Source of the DNA: CALAGB01 sp963713965 | GTDB taxonomy: Bacteria; Chloroflexota; Chloroflexia; Thermomicrobiales; Thermomicrobiaceae | Assembly: GCA_963713965.1 (NCBI GenBank) | Contig: OY970217.1 | Location: 1,674,001-1,738,000 of the forward strand | Direction of reading: 5' to 3' | DNA length: 64,000 bases | Part shown: piece by piece, positions 1 to 7,818 of the stretch | Layout of the letters: every line of letters starts with the position of its first letter | Numbering within the stretch: the stretch's first letter is position 1 | The notes under the pieces: generated by a model | What the model saw: the letters and a program-made list of their open reading frames with translations, nothing else | The model's database searches: none | Told to the model about the DNA's origin: nothing | Made by a program: the position numbers and the translations under genes

Positions 1-757
1 AGACTCCGACCCGGCAGGCGTTGACGGCATCGGCCACCTTGTGTTGCATGGCGATGGCCTTGGTGCGGTCGCCACTCATGGCGGCGTTGTAGACCGCCAC
101 CACCACGTCGGGCGCGATGTTGACACCCGCCCCGATGATGCCGTGTCCGCCCACGTAGAGAGACGCGGCAAGCATGGAGTCGGACCCGGTCAGCACGGTG
201 AAGCCCGGGTGACTCTCGGCCAGGCGGGCGACGTCCTGGAAGTAGGCGAAATCGCCGCTGCTGTCCTTGATGCCGATGATGTTGGGATGCTCGATCAGCC
301 GGGTGATTGCCTCAACCGTGATCTGTACTTTGGTGATGCGTGGGATGTTGTAGAGGATAATCGGCACCGGGCTGGCCTCGGCGACCCGCTCGTAATAGGT
401 GACGACCCCTTCATTATTGAGTGGATAGTAGAAGGGCGGCGGCACCAGCGCGCCCTTGGCACCCATGCCATCGATCGACTTCAGGTCCGCGATGACGTCG
501 GCGGTCACCGACCCGGCCGCACCGGTAAAGATGGTGCCGCGGTCGCCGCCAAATTCGAGCGCCAGAGAGAGTACTTCCTTGCGCTGCTCGCGTCGTAACG
601 CCGAGCACTCGCCGGTCGATCCGAGGATCGAAAGTCCGTCGACGCCGTTGTCGAAGAGGTAGCCGACCACCTTCTTGATCCCCTCGCGGTCGATCTCACG
701 ATCTTCGGTGAGGGGCGTCGACATCGCTGGGTAGACGCCGGGATATCGCTGTGCCAT
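1..757 (-). CDS. DapA-family aldolase/lyase (dihydrodipicolinate synthase family), C-terminus cut by window edge
   Basis: Reading the minus strand from an ATG at 757 gives about 252 residues of an open (beta/alpha)8 class I aldolase before the sequence runs out at base 1. Family landmarks are all present: GSTGE at residues 46-50 (substrate carboxylate loop), Tyr136 in YNIP, and the Schiff-base Lys164 in GIKDSSGD, at almost the spacing of E. coli DapA (Tyr133, Lys161). A purine-rich GAGGGAG lies upstream of the start. The family covers dihydrodipicolinate synthase, N-acetylneuraminate lyase and keto-acid aldolases. Nothing adjacent belongs to lysine synthesis, so the true substrate is open. 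Family call is firm, DapA itself is not. Confidence 0.88.
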   Translation of the reverse strand, partial: MAQRYPGVYPAMSTPLTEDREIDREGIKKVVGYLFDNGVDGLSILGSTGECSALRREQRKEVLSLALEFGGDRGTIFTGAAGSVTADVIADLKSIDGMGAKGALVPPPFYYPLNNEGVVTYYERVAEASPVPIILYNIPRITKVQITVEAITRLIEHPNIIGIKDSSGDFAYFQDVARLAESHPGFTVLTGSDSMLAASLYVGGHGIIGAGVNIAPDVVVAVYNAAMSGDRTKAIAMQHKVADAVNACRVGV

Positions 758-993
758 TCCTACTCACTCCCTCTTGTCGTGCGTCGTACGTCGCTCTGCG
801 TCGGGTCCGAGCCAACCGGATCATCACGCCAGATCTGAGTGCGCGAAGCAAGTCCACGCTTAACTAACGGTTCGCGCCGGGTGACTTCACCTGGCCGCAT
901 CCTAGCATAGCCGTTGATTCAGCGGTGCTGGCGCGCCATGTACAATCAGGCGTGCAATCAACTGGGGCAATCGGGTGTGTGAGAGGGATCGGC

Positions 994-1491
994 ATGATGG
1001 CGGACGAGCAAATCGAACAGACGGCGACTGAAGAGGCCAAGCCGGTCCTGTCGCAGGCCGCACGGCGCGAGAAATTGGGTGAACTGGCCCAGGCGATCGG
1101 CGCGTTGGCCTCAGTCGAAGGGGACAAGGTCATCGTCGAGTCGGGCGAGGCGGTCGCGCTCTACTACTACATCCAGCCGGACGGGACGATCCAGATGATC
1201 CGGTGGATGACCGCCAACAATCCCAATGGCCACCCCCGCTGGCGTGAGGCGGCCGAGGTGGTCGTACAGCCGGGCGAAGCGATCTACACGTCGGCTCTGG
1301 GTGGCGGATTCCTGATCGAGGTCGAACGTATCGCGGAAACTGTCGACGCCGCCGTCGCGATGGGCAAAGACGCCTCATCCATCGAACGGGTACAACAGCT
1401 TGTCGCCGAGTTCCCGGAAGCGATCGCTCTGCTCGATCCCGAGGATGTGCCCGACTATCTGCTGCCGCAGGAGAACCCCGCCGAATCGTAG
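994..1491 (+). CDS. hypothetical acidic protein, 165 aa
   Basis: I do not recognise this protein. The reading frame is open from 925, but the start at 994 (or 997) is preferred because GAGAGGG sits just upstream and residues before it look non-coding. It is soluble and acidic, with an Ala/Glu-rich helical N-terminus, a central part with aromatic segments (ALYYYIQPDG, MIRWMT) that suggests beta strands, and a C-terminus ending in a DPEDVPDYLLP segment. No signal peptide, membrane segment or catalytic motif is visible. It stands alone, divergent from the aldolase gene to its left. Confidence 0.7.
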   Translation: MMADEQIEQTATEEAKPVLSQAARREKLGELAQAIGALASVEGDKVIVESGEAVALYYYIQPDGTIQMIRWMTANNPNGHPRWREAAEVVVQPGEAIYTSALGGGFLIEVERIAETVDAAVAMGKDASSIERVQQLVAEFPEAIALLDPEDVPDYLLPQENPAES

Positions 1492-1693
1492 GCAACTCTG
1501 GGCAGATCACGCCACCGGGGGATCGAGTCAGCTTGATGCAATGTGGCGTGGCGTTGTGAATCTCGGACCCGATTCGCTTTATCCAAACGTGTTGAATACA
1601 ATGCCGCGCAACAACTCCCTAGTCGACGAATGCCGCTACCCGATTGACGGCCGTCCGAAGTTTTGACGCTGTTTCGACGGGAGGTGGAGCGAG

Positions 1694-2515
1694 ATGGCGG
1701 GCAAAGTTCAATTCGCAACCGCCAACAATGCGCGGATCGCCTGCGAGGTCGCTGGGCAGGGTGATCCGGTGGTGCTCATCCACGGATTCACGCTCGACAT
1801 GTCCATGTGGGAAGACCAAATGGCGGCACTGGCTTCGCACTTCACGGTCATCCGCTACGACGCGCGCGGATTCGGTCAATCAAGCACACCGATCGAGCAG
1901 TACACGCATCACGACGACCTGAACGCATTGCTGGACGTGCTGGGAATTCCGACGGCGCATATCGTTGGGCTCTCGATGGGTGGCGGCACCGCCTTGCGCT
2001 TCACCTGCGTCTACCCCCATCGGGTCCGCAGCTTGATCGTGGCTGACAGCACCCTGCCGGGGCATTCGATGTCGGAAGAGACCGGCGCCAGGCTTGGCGC
2101 GGTGTATACCTCGGCCCGGGAGAGCGGAATCGATGCGGCTCGCCAGACGTGGATCGCGCATCCACTCTTCGATGCCACGAATGAGAACCCAGAAGTCGCC
2201 CAGCGTCTGGCAGCCATGGTGGACCGCTACTCCGGCTGGCACTGGCTCAACGAGGAACCCGCGGCTGAGCTTGACCCTCCTGTAACCGCCCGGCTTCACC
2301 AGATATCGGCGCCAACGCTGGTCATCCTGGGCGAACGGGACATCGCTGATTTCCACGTATTTGCTCGCAAAATGGCGGATGAGATCCCCGGTGCTGAGAT
2401 GGCCGTCATCCCCGACGCCGGTCACATGGTGAATATGGAAGCGCCGGAGATCTTCAATGAGCTGGTGGTGAGGTTTCTGCTGAGGCAGTCAAGTCCGGCG
2501 GCCGAACTGGGTTGA
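1694..2515 (+). CDS. alpha/beta-fold hydrolase
   Basis: A 273-residue single-domain alpha/beta hydrolase, probably cytoplasmic. The oxyanion HGF motif is at 30-32, the nucleophile elbow GLSMGG at 92-97 (Ser94), the acid Asp216 in GERD, and the catalytic His244 in AGHMVNME, which is the complete triad in the right order. The architecture is closest to the 3-oxoadipate enol-lactonase/haloperoxidase branch, but no catabolic genes for protocatechuate or catechol lie nearby, so the substrate is unknown. A strong GGGAGGTGGAG ribosome site precedes the ATG. The downstream small gene follows in the same direction. Confidence 0.9.
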   Translation: MAGKVQFATANNARIACEVAGQGDPVVLIHGFTLDMSMWEDQMAALASHFTVIRYDARGFGQSSTPIEQYTHHDDLNALLDVLGIPTAHIVGLSMGGGTALRFTCVYPHRVRSLIVADSTLPGHSMSEETGARLGAVYTSARESGIDAARQTWIAHPLFDATNENPEVAQRLAAMVDRYSGWHWLNEEPAAELDPPVTARLHQISAPTLVILGERDIADFHVFARKMADEIPGAEMAVIPDAGHMVNMEAPEIFNELVVRFLLRQSSPAAELG

Positions 2516-2590
2516 ATGGTGTCTGATGAGTCGCGCGGGCGCCACGAATATCGCCCCACGCACGCAGGCGAGACGTCGAGGGGGCGCACG

Positions 2591-2887
2591 ATGAGCTCGA
2601 ATATCGAGTGGGCTGCAGCGGCTCGCGCAAATCCACATCCAGCGCGAAATGAAATCCTGGACGAGGTGTCCCGGGTCTTTCCAAATGACGATCCGGTAAA
2701 CGTGATGGCCGTACTCGACGAGTACGGCGTCGAGCCCTACGAACGCGAGTGTGAACGCGTGCAGCGCGCGATTATCAGACTGGCAGAAGGCGACCTCGAC
2801 AAGCTTAGAAAGTACTTGCACGTTGCCAAGCAGGACTACCGCGACGTCCTCTTTTGGGCCGAGTATCCTGCCGGTAAGAACGCTTGA
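2591..2887 (+). CDS. hypothetical small protein, 98 aa
   Basis: Not recognised. The frame is open directly behind the hydrolase stop, but the ATG at 2591 is favoured because a GAGGGGG stretch precedes it and composition changes there. The product is a mostly helical, charged protein with no membrane segment. It contains a segment DPVNVMAVLDEYGVEPYE and a C-terminal part rich in Leu, Lys and Tyr. The short distance to the alpha/beta hydrolase suggests co-transcription, with no stronger hint of function. Confidence 0.65.
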   Translation: MSSNIEWAAAARANPHPARNEILDEVSRVFPNDDPVNVMAVLDEYGVEPYERECERVQRAIIRLAEGDLDKLRKYLHVAKQDYRDVLFWAEYPAGKNA

Positions 2888-2980
2888 ACGGTACACCTTC
2901 CCTGAGGATACACGGGAGCAAGAGGAACGCTCGTCCAAAGGCGCTTGAACAGGCTTCGGTGGGAATGACCCATTCTTCGT

Positions 2981-4072
2981 TCACTCAAAGGTTGATCGTC
3001 TGACCAGCCCAGGCTCAATATCGGAAATGCGGCCGACCCCAAGCTGCACCATGGCGTTCTCGATTTCGCAATGCAGCATCTGTAGCACCAAACGCACGCC
3101 GTCAGCGCCATTGATCGTCAATCCCCATAGCGTCGGTCGACCGATCAGGACGACCGACGCACCCAACGCTAGCGCCTTAATCACGTCGGTGCCGCGCCGA
3201 ACCCCGCCGTCGAGCAGGATCTCCAACGCGCCACTGGCCACCTGTACAATCTCCGGCAGCACGTCGATCGGCGCGGGTGTGCCGTCAAGCTGCCGGCCGC
3301 CGTGGTTCGAGACGATGATGGCGTCGACTCCATGCTCGGCCGCCAGAGAGGCATCCTCGGCCCTCAAGACCCCCTTCAACACGATCGGGATCGAGATAGC
3401 GGCTCGAATCCATTCAAGGTCGGCCCAGGTGAGCGACATTGGTGACAGACTGCCCACGTACTCCAGACGCGTCGCCGGGTCAGCAAGTTGGTCGTCGTCC
3501 AACCCAATCCCCACCAAGGCAGGTGTTTCGAGCTCCGTCGGGAACGTGAAGTGGTTGCGCAGGTTCCGCTCTCGCCGGGCGCCACGAACCGTATCAACCG
3601 TGATGACCAGGGCTCGGCAGCCAGCCGACTCCGCCTTCTGAATCAAGCGGGTCGTGGTCTCCCGATCGACGTACGGATAGAGTTGGAACCAGAGTCGACC
3701 GGGCGCCAGTGCGGTGAGCTCTGGGAGATCGAATTGGCTCTCAGTTCCGACGACGGCGATCGACCTTTCGGCTGCGGCAGCGATCGCCATGCCTCGCTCA
3801 GCCTCGGCATGAAAGAGACGCTGTGGCGTAGTCGGCGCGATCAGGACAGGGAGCGAGACGTCCTGTCCAAGAACACGCGTGGTCGTGTTCGCCGCCAACA
3901 CGCCGCTAAGGACGCGCGGTCTCAGCTTGACGCGTTGGAACGCGCGTCGGTTCTCTTCGATGCTCAGTTCGTCCTCGGCGCCTCCGGCCAGGTAATCCCA
4001 GGCTGGGCACGGCAGGCGCTCCCGTGCAGCCCGCTCTAGATCGAACAGGTTGACGAACTCAGGCACGCTCAC
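2981..4072 (-). CDS. FMN-dependent alpha-hydroxy-acid oxidase/dehydrogenase
   Basis: A 363-residue TIM-barrel flavoprotein of the glycolate oxidase/lactate dehydrogenase (lldD) family, oxidising an L-2-hydroxy acid to the keto acid. Visible family elements: LPVLIAPT at 74-81, Gln130 and Tyr132 (FMN and substrate side), Lys233 in VLKGV (flavin N1), the catalytic base His257 and substrate Arg260 in SNHGGRQLD, and the phosphate-binding LDGGVRRGTD at 287-296 and GRP at 311-313. The frame extends to an ATG at 4105, overlapping the upstream dehydratase stop, but a GTG at 4072 with TGGAG upstream fits better. Third gene of a RidA-dehydratase-oxidase operon, so it may act on a hydroxy acid related to the dehydratase keto-acid product. 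Confidence 0.88.
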   Translation of the reverse strand: MSVPEFVNLFDLERAARERLPCPAWDYLAGGAEDELSIEENRRAFQRVKLRPRVLSGVLAANTTTRVLGQDVSLPVLIAPTTPQRLFHAEAERGMAIAAAAERSIAVVGTESQFDLPELTALAPGRLWFQLYPYVDRETTTRLIQKAESAGCRALVITVDTVRGARRERNLRNHFTFPTELETPALVGIGLDDDQLADPATRLEYVGSLSPMSLTWADLEWIRAAISIPIVLKGVLRAEDASLAAEHGVDAIIVSNHGGRQLDGTPAPIDVLPEIVQVASGALEILLDGGVRRGTDVIKALALGASVVLIGRPTLWGLTINGADGVRLVLQMLHCEIENAMVQLGVGRISDIEPGLVRRSTFE

Positions 4073-4094
4073 GGCTTTATCGCTCCACGAACGC

Positions 4095-5060
4095 CTACGG
4101 CACATCGCCTTGCAGAATGGTGACGAGCTTTTTCGTGTCGATGTTGCCGCCCGAGACGATGCAGACGACCTTGCCGGTGCCCGCCTTTCCCGTCAGCGCG
4201 GCGGCCAATGCGGCAGCTCCGGCCCCCTCGGCGATGACGCGGTTGCGCTCGGCCAATAAGCGGATAGCGGACGCCACTTGCTCCAGCTCCACCACCAACG
4301 AGCCTTCCAGCAACGAGCTGATCAGCGGCCACATATCCGGCAGCACTCTAGGCCCGCCCATGCCATCCACGAAGCTGGCCACATAGCTAAACTCTTGCGG
4401 CGAACCCGCGGCAAATGATGCGGCCACTGGCGCGGCGGTCGTCGTCTCGACCGCGTACAGTTTCGTATCAGGCTTGAGTGCGCGCATGGCCGAACCGATA
4501 CCGCCGCTCAGCCCGCCACCTCCGTACGGGATGATGACGGCATCGACGTCCGGCAGATCCTCGTAGATCTCCAGCCCAATGGTGCCGTTGCCGGCCATGA
4601 CCGGCCGGTCGCTCACCGGATGGACGAAGAGTCCGGACATGCCGGGGAACTCACGCGTCGAGAGGATGCGGAACCAGGAATCAAACGGCGTCTTGACCAC
4701 GTCGGCGCCAAGGCGTTTGATGGCCGACAGCTTGGTCTCCGGCGCGTGATCGGGCGCAACCACGGTGCACTTGACACCCAGTCTGCGCGCATACCAGGCG
4801 ACACCCTGCGCCATGTTCCCGGCGCTGGCGGTCCAGACTCCCTGCTCCAGCTGCTCGCGGGACGCGGTAAGCATGGCATTGCCCGCCCCACGCAACTTGA
4901 AGGAGCCGATCGGCTGTAGATTCTCAAGTTTGAGATAGATCTCGCAGGGAGCGTCGTCATAGTTCAGCTTCACGAGCGGCGTGCGTAGCACAGCGTCCTT
5001 GATGCGTTCTCGCGCCGCGCGAATCTCCTCGACCGGGACGAGCTCGGCTGATGTGGTCAT
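4095..5060 (-). CDS. PLP-dependent threonine/serine dehydratase (fold type II)
   Basis: 321 residues, the size of the single-domain catabolic threonine/serine dehydratases that lack a regulatory ACT domain. The PLP lysine is Lys55 in IGSFKLRGA, the substrate-binding SAGNMAQG loop is at 79-86, and the phosphate-cradling glycine loop GGGGLSGG is at 180-187. The enzyme would remove ammonia from threonine or serine, releasing an enamine that turns into 2-oxobutyrate or pyruvate. The RidA-family gene immediately upstream in the same operon supports this, since RidA proteins hydrolyse those enamines. Could also be a racemase-like relative; the fold-type call is firm. Confidence 0.88.
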   Translation of the reverse strand: MTTSAELVPVEEIRAARERIKDAVLRTPLVKLNYDDAPCEIYLKLENLQPIGSFKLRGAGNAMLTASREQLEQGVWTASAGNMAQGVAWYARRLGVKCTVVAPDHAPETKLSAIKRLGADVVKTPFDSWFRILSTREFPGMSGLFVHPVSDRPVMAGNGTIGLEIYEDLPDVDAVIIPYGGGGLSGGIGSAMRALKPDTKLYAVETTTAAPVAASFAAGSPQEFSYVASFVDGMGGPRVLPDMWPLISSLLEGSLVVELEQVASAIRLLAERNRVIAEGAGAAALAAALTGKAGTGKVVCIVSGGNIDTKKLVTILQGDVP

Positions 5061-5101
5061 CGTTCCGTACCTTCCCTGTTCGTGTGCAGGCGACTCACGC
5101 A

Positions 5102-5121
5102 GGGCGACGCATGCGTTGCCC
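5102..5121. repeat. palindromic intergenic repeat, copy A (imperfect)
   Basis: GGGCGACGCATGCGTTGCCC, one base away from a perfect 20-bp palindrome, followed by GTACA. The same unit recurs at 14967, 26456, 50502 and, degraded, 50735. It sits in the 76-bp gap between the RidA and dehydratase genes, so it would be transcribed and could fold as a hairpin within the operon mRNA. Confidence 0.75.
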
Positions 5122-5136
5122 GTACAGAGCCCACTC

Positions 5137-5619
5137 TCAATTGGCGATCTCGACCTCGGCCTCGATCTCGACCGGTATGTCGAATGGCAGCCCGGCCATG
5201 CCGACCGCGGAGCGGGCGTGCTGTCCGGATTCCGCTCCCCAGAGCTGCAGGATCAGCTCGGAGAAGCCATTGATGACGGCAGGCTGACGATTGAAGCCCG
5301 GCGCGGAGTTCACCATGCCGAAGACACGCAGCCAGGCCGTGACGCGGTCGAGATCGCCGATCTCGCGTTTGATGCTGCCAAGGATGGCGAGACCGACCAG
5401 CTTGGCGGACTGATACGCCTGCTCTTCAGTCACCTCGGCACCGACCTTGCCGAACGGCCCGGCGATCGTGCCGTCCAGGAGCTGTGGCCCGTGACCGGAG
5501 ACGAAGAGCCGATTGCCATGCACGCGAATCCAGGGAAAGGGAAGTTGTACCGACGGCGGGACTTTGGCCGCCTCCGGCAACACCAATCCGAGCTCGTTCA
5601 GCTTCGCTTCGATCCGCAT
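5137..5619 (-). CDS. RidA (YjgF/YER057c/UK114) family protein, long form
   Basis: A 160-residue member of the RidA superfamily, longer than the 125-130 residue classic form and resembling the subgroup with an N-terminal extension of about 20 residues. Recognisable parts are the VSGHGP strand-turn, the helix containing YQSAKLVGLAILGSIKRE, the conserved VTAWLRVFGMVN strand, and the C-terminal SAVGMAGLPFDIPVEIEAE edge. The family hydrolyses reactive enamine/imine intermediates made by PLP enzymes. Being first in an operon with a threonine/serine dehydratase fits that job. An excellent GAGGAGG site six bases before the ATG sets the start. The usual catalytic Arg of RidA proper is not obvious, so exact activity is uncertain. 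Confidence 0.85.
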   Translation of the reverse strand: MRIEAKLNELGLVLPEAAKVPPSVQLPFPWIRVHGNRLFVSGHGPQLLDGTIAGPFGKVGAEVTEEQAYQSAKLVGLAILGSIKREIGDLDRVTAWLRVFGMVNSAPGFNRQPAVINGFSELILQLWGAESGQHARSAVGMAGLPFDIPVEIEAEVEIAN

Positions 5620-5817
5620 TCACGCCTCCTCGTTCCTCACCTACACCGGAGCGAGGGATTCTCGCCGCGTGTCGAGGGTAACAGGTCCAGCCTGAGGCGT
5701 ACATGCGGTCATCGTGCTGATCCGACGTCGGGTGGCTTGCTCAGGTCACAGGGCTGCTCGAGGTCAAGAGGTCCTTGCCAGATAGTCGACCGACACCATT
5801 GACAACACTCCCGATCG

Positions 5818-6246
5818 TCATCCCGCGATGCGGTCGATGGCCACCATTTTGAACGGACGAACACGAATCTGCACCTTCCCCGGCGAGGTGGCGTAGTCAA
5901 TCCAGCCCCTGGCGGCCTCTCCGTCGAGATAGCGTCCGGCGATTCGCTCAGCGCCCTGGCGAATCTCGTCAGGATCGTGCGAAACCTCTGCATCACCACT
6001 GATCATCACGAAGGCGTAGGGCGGTGCGTCGTCGTGAACCAGGATCGTCACCCGGCGGTCGCGCGTGAGGTGCATCACCTTGGCCGTCTCGGCTCCGGCG
6101 TTCAGCAGAATATCGTCGCCATCCAGTGCGAACCACATGGGCACGGCATGTGGATAGCCGTTTGATCCAATGGTCGCGAATACGGCGCTTGGAGTCCCAC
6201 GCTTCAAGAAGGTGCGTCGCTGTTCTTCAGTCATCGGTTGCGGCAT
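5818..6246 (-). CDS. pyridoxamine 5'-phosphate oxidase-like (PPOX class) flavin/F420 protein
   Basis: 142 residues from the ATG at 6246, chosen over the longer reading because GGGAGGA lies five to six bases upstream. The split-barrel pattern is clear: a strand AVFATIGSNGYPHAVPMWFALDG in which 'G-x-PH/N-x-V-P-x-W' is the PPOX hallmark, then KVMHLTRDRRVTILVHDD and YAFVMISGDAEV. Such proteins bind FMN or F420 and reduce small molecules; the specific substrate cannot be read. It is a single-gene unit between the RidA operon and a small hypothetical gene. A second PPOX protein occurs at 28975. Confidence 0.82.
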   Translation of the reverse strand: MPQPMTEEQRRTFLKRGTPSAVFATIGSNGYPHAVPMWFALDGDDILLNAGAETAKVMHLTRDRRVTILVHDDAPPYAFVMISGDAEVSHDPDEIRQGAERIAGRYLDGEAARGWIDYATSPGKVQIRVRPFKMVAIDRIAG

Positions 6247-6360
6247 CTCATTCCTCCCGGAGTAACTGATCAATCCCCATAGTGCGGCGTCAGCACCTGT
6301 GCATCGCCGGCCTCGCCTGCTCCAGACGTTGAGACGGCCAAGGCCAGCGGCGCGCCTGCG

Positions 6361-6582
6361 TTAGATCGCTTCTCGTTGTGGCATCTGCGGGCAATCTCGA
6401 GCCGGATCGAGCCGATCCGCCGCCCGTCGCAGCGTGGCACTCATCCGATTGCGGGCGATGCGACTGAACTCAACGTTGCGCCGACGCACGTGCTCCTCCA
6501 CGACCGGGCTATCCGGACGTGCGCTGTTGGCGAGGTCGGCCGTGTATCGTTGCGAACGCAAATACGCGATGTAGTCCAGCAT
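6361..6582 (-). CDS. hypothetical small protein, 73 aa
   Basis: Unrecognised basic protein beginning MLDYIAYLRSQRY. The ATG at 6582 is favoured over 6597 because AAAGGA lies nine bases before it. Arg-rich throughout and predicted helical; no membrane span or cysteine pair. It is close to, and divergent from, the disrupted Lrp/AsnC regulator, so it may have been a target of that regulator, which is speculation from position only. Confidence 0.5.
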   Translation of the reverse strand: MLDYIAYLRSQRYTADLANSARPDSPVVEEHVRRRNVEFSRIARNRMSATLRRAADRLDPARDCPQMPQREAI

Positions 6583-6732
6583 GCGTGATCCTTTCATCTC
6601 AGTTCATGTGAGGCTGGCTGAACAACAGTGATTCAGCCTCGCCATTAGCTTAGACAGGTGGAGGCACGGTTTGAATGCGCATTGGTGTCGAAACTGCGAG
6701 GATCACGAACTGATCGAAAGGAGATGCGCCAC

Positions 6733-7229
6733 ATGACTTCACGTTTAGAACGATCGCTCGACTCCCTCGACTGGGCCATTCTGCGGGAGTTGCAAGCCGA
6801 CGCTCGGCTCTCTTTAACGAGCTGTCCAGGCGGATCGGACTCTCGTCGCCCTCGGTCGCGGAGCGTGTGCGGCGGCTCGAGGAGACGGGCGTCATCACCG
6901 GTTACCATGCCGAAGTGGACCCGGCAAGGATCGGGCTACCGATCATGGCGCTGATCGAGATGCGCTGCGATCACAACAAGTGCATGCTGAAGACGGCCAG
7001 TCCGAGCGACTACCCCGAGGTTCTCGAAGTGCTCAAGGTGAGCGGGGAACACTGCACCGTCCTCAAAGCCGTGGTCTCGTCGACGGCGCATCTGGAAGAG
7101 CTGACCAATCGCCTGGGGGAGCATGGGCCGCTCCGGACGAACATGGTGTGGTCGTCCGGCCTATCCCGCCGGATCATCGACTGGGAGCAAGGCATCCCAG
7201 ACGTCGAGCCGGGCGACAAGTGGGGCTGA
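6733..7229 (+). pseudogene. Lrp/AsnC-family transcriptional regulator interrupted by a -1 base frameshift
   Basis: The gene starts at ATG 6733 with AAAGGAG upstream and reads as a canonical AsnC N-terminus (SLDSLDWAILRELQADARLSL). At about 6811-6818 (CTCTCTTTAACGAG) the frame breaks. One base further in, the remaining frame carries the rest of the winged helix (NELSRRIGLSSPSV, then RVRRLEETGVITGYHAEVDP) and the C-terminal ligand-sensing RAM domain, ending at 7229. Adding a single base in the TTTAAC tract would restore an intact 166-residue regulator. No canonical slippery heptamer is seen, so a point deletion or a sequencing error is the simplest reading. Both halves are otherwise well preserved, so any mutation is recent. 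Confidence 0.85.
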
Positions 7230-7273
7230 GCTCATTTTCGGCAGAGCGTCGTGATGCAGGCAACAACGGAAAT

Positions 7274-7498
7274 TTACGGCGTGGCGAAAATGCGTGGTGC
7301 TGGGATTGGTCGGCCCATGTCACGATTGGCCGCGAGCCAGCCTTCGATCGCCTCTTTCCCTTGCTCGACCGCCTCTTCATAGGTCGCGCCGTGGGTCATG
7401 CAGCCGGGCAGCTCGGGCACGGTGACAATGTAGACCTGATCTTCATCCGACCACTGGATAACCATTGAGTAGTGAAGATGCTCGGCTGGGTTGCTCAT
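7274..7498 (-). CDS. hicB: HicB-family antitoxin
   Basis: 74 residues with the HicB partial RNase H-like fold: YSMVIQWSDEDQVYIVTVPELPGCMTHG is the signature core, followed by the helix TYEEAVEQGKEAIEGWL. The short form lacks a clear C-terminal DNA-binding domain. Its ATG overlaps the stop of the upstream hicA gene by four bases (ATGA), so the two are translated together, which is standard for HicAB modules with toxin first. It is expected to bind and neutralise HicA. Confidence 0.88.
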   Translation of the reverse strand: MSNPAEHLHYSMVIQWSDEDQVYIVTVPELPGCMTHGATYEEAVEQGKEAIEGWLAANRDMGRPIPAPRIFATP

Positions 7499-7719
7499 GT
7501 GGACTGTCCATTCTGCATCTGATCGACGAGGGTAATTGCTCGTCGAACGGCCTTCTCTTGATACGGCTTCGCGTCGTCTCCATCATGACCAGATAACGTG
7601 AGCGTTTCAGCAATGAGTGGATGCATCCAGTAAGAATGACTTCCTTTGCCACGACTCGCATGTTCACGAAATCCGGCCCTGCGCATGTCCGCCTTGAGTT
7701 CGCGAATCTTTCGTGGCAC
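7495..7719 (-). CDS. hicA: HicA-family mRNA interferase toxin
   Basis: 74 residues with the dsRNA-binding-like HicA layout: RELKADMRRAGF helix, then RGKGSHSYWMHP, in which the histidine of G-S-H is the catalytic residue of the family, and a C-terminal helix EKAVRRAITLVDQM. It begins with a GTG at 7719. The HicA fold cleaves mRNA independently of ribosomes; HicB, encoded next, is the antidote. The insertion of residues LIAETLTLSGHDGDDAK between the His strand and last helix matches many HicA homologues. Confidence 0.88.
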   Translation of the reverse strand: MPRKIRELKADMRRAGFREHASRGKGSHSYWMHPLIAETLTLSGHDGDDAKPYQEKAVRRAITLVDQMQNGQST

Positions 7720-7818
7720 TGAAACCCCTCAAGCCAATCTTAGCATCGACGCAGGGAAGGACCGCGACCCCCACGAATCTGTTCACGTTCATTGCCTGCG
7801 GGAAAGACTTGATCCGTT

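Noticed and set aside
41..598. Open reading frame of 185 aa on the plus strand at the left edge
   Set aside because: It is antisense to the DapA-family gene, which carries all catalytic residues on the minus strand.
6811..6818. Programmed -1 frameshift in the Lrp gene
   Set aside because: CTCTTTAAC does not form a canonical slippery heptamer, and Lrp genes are not known to use frameshifting, so a deletion or sequencing error is simpler.
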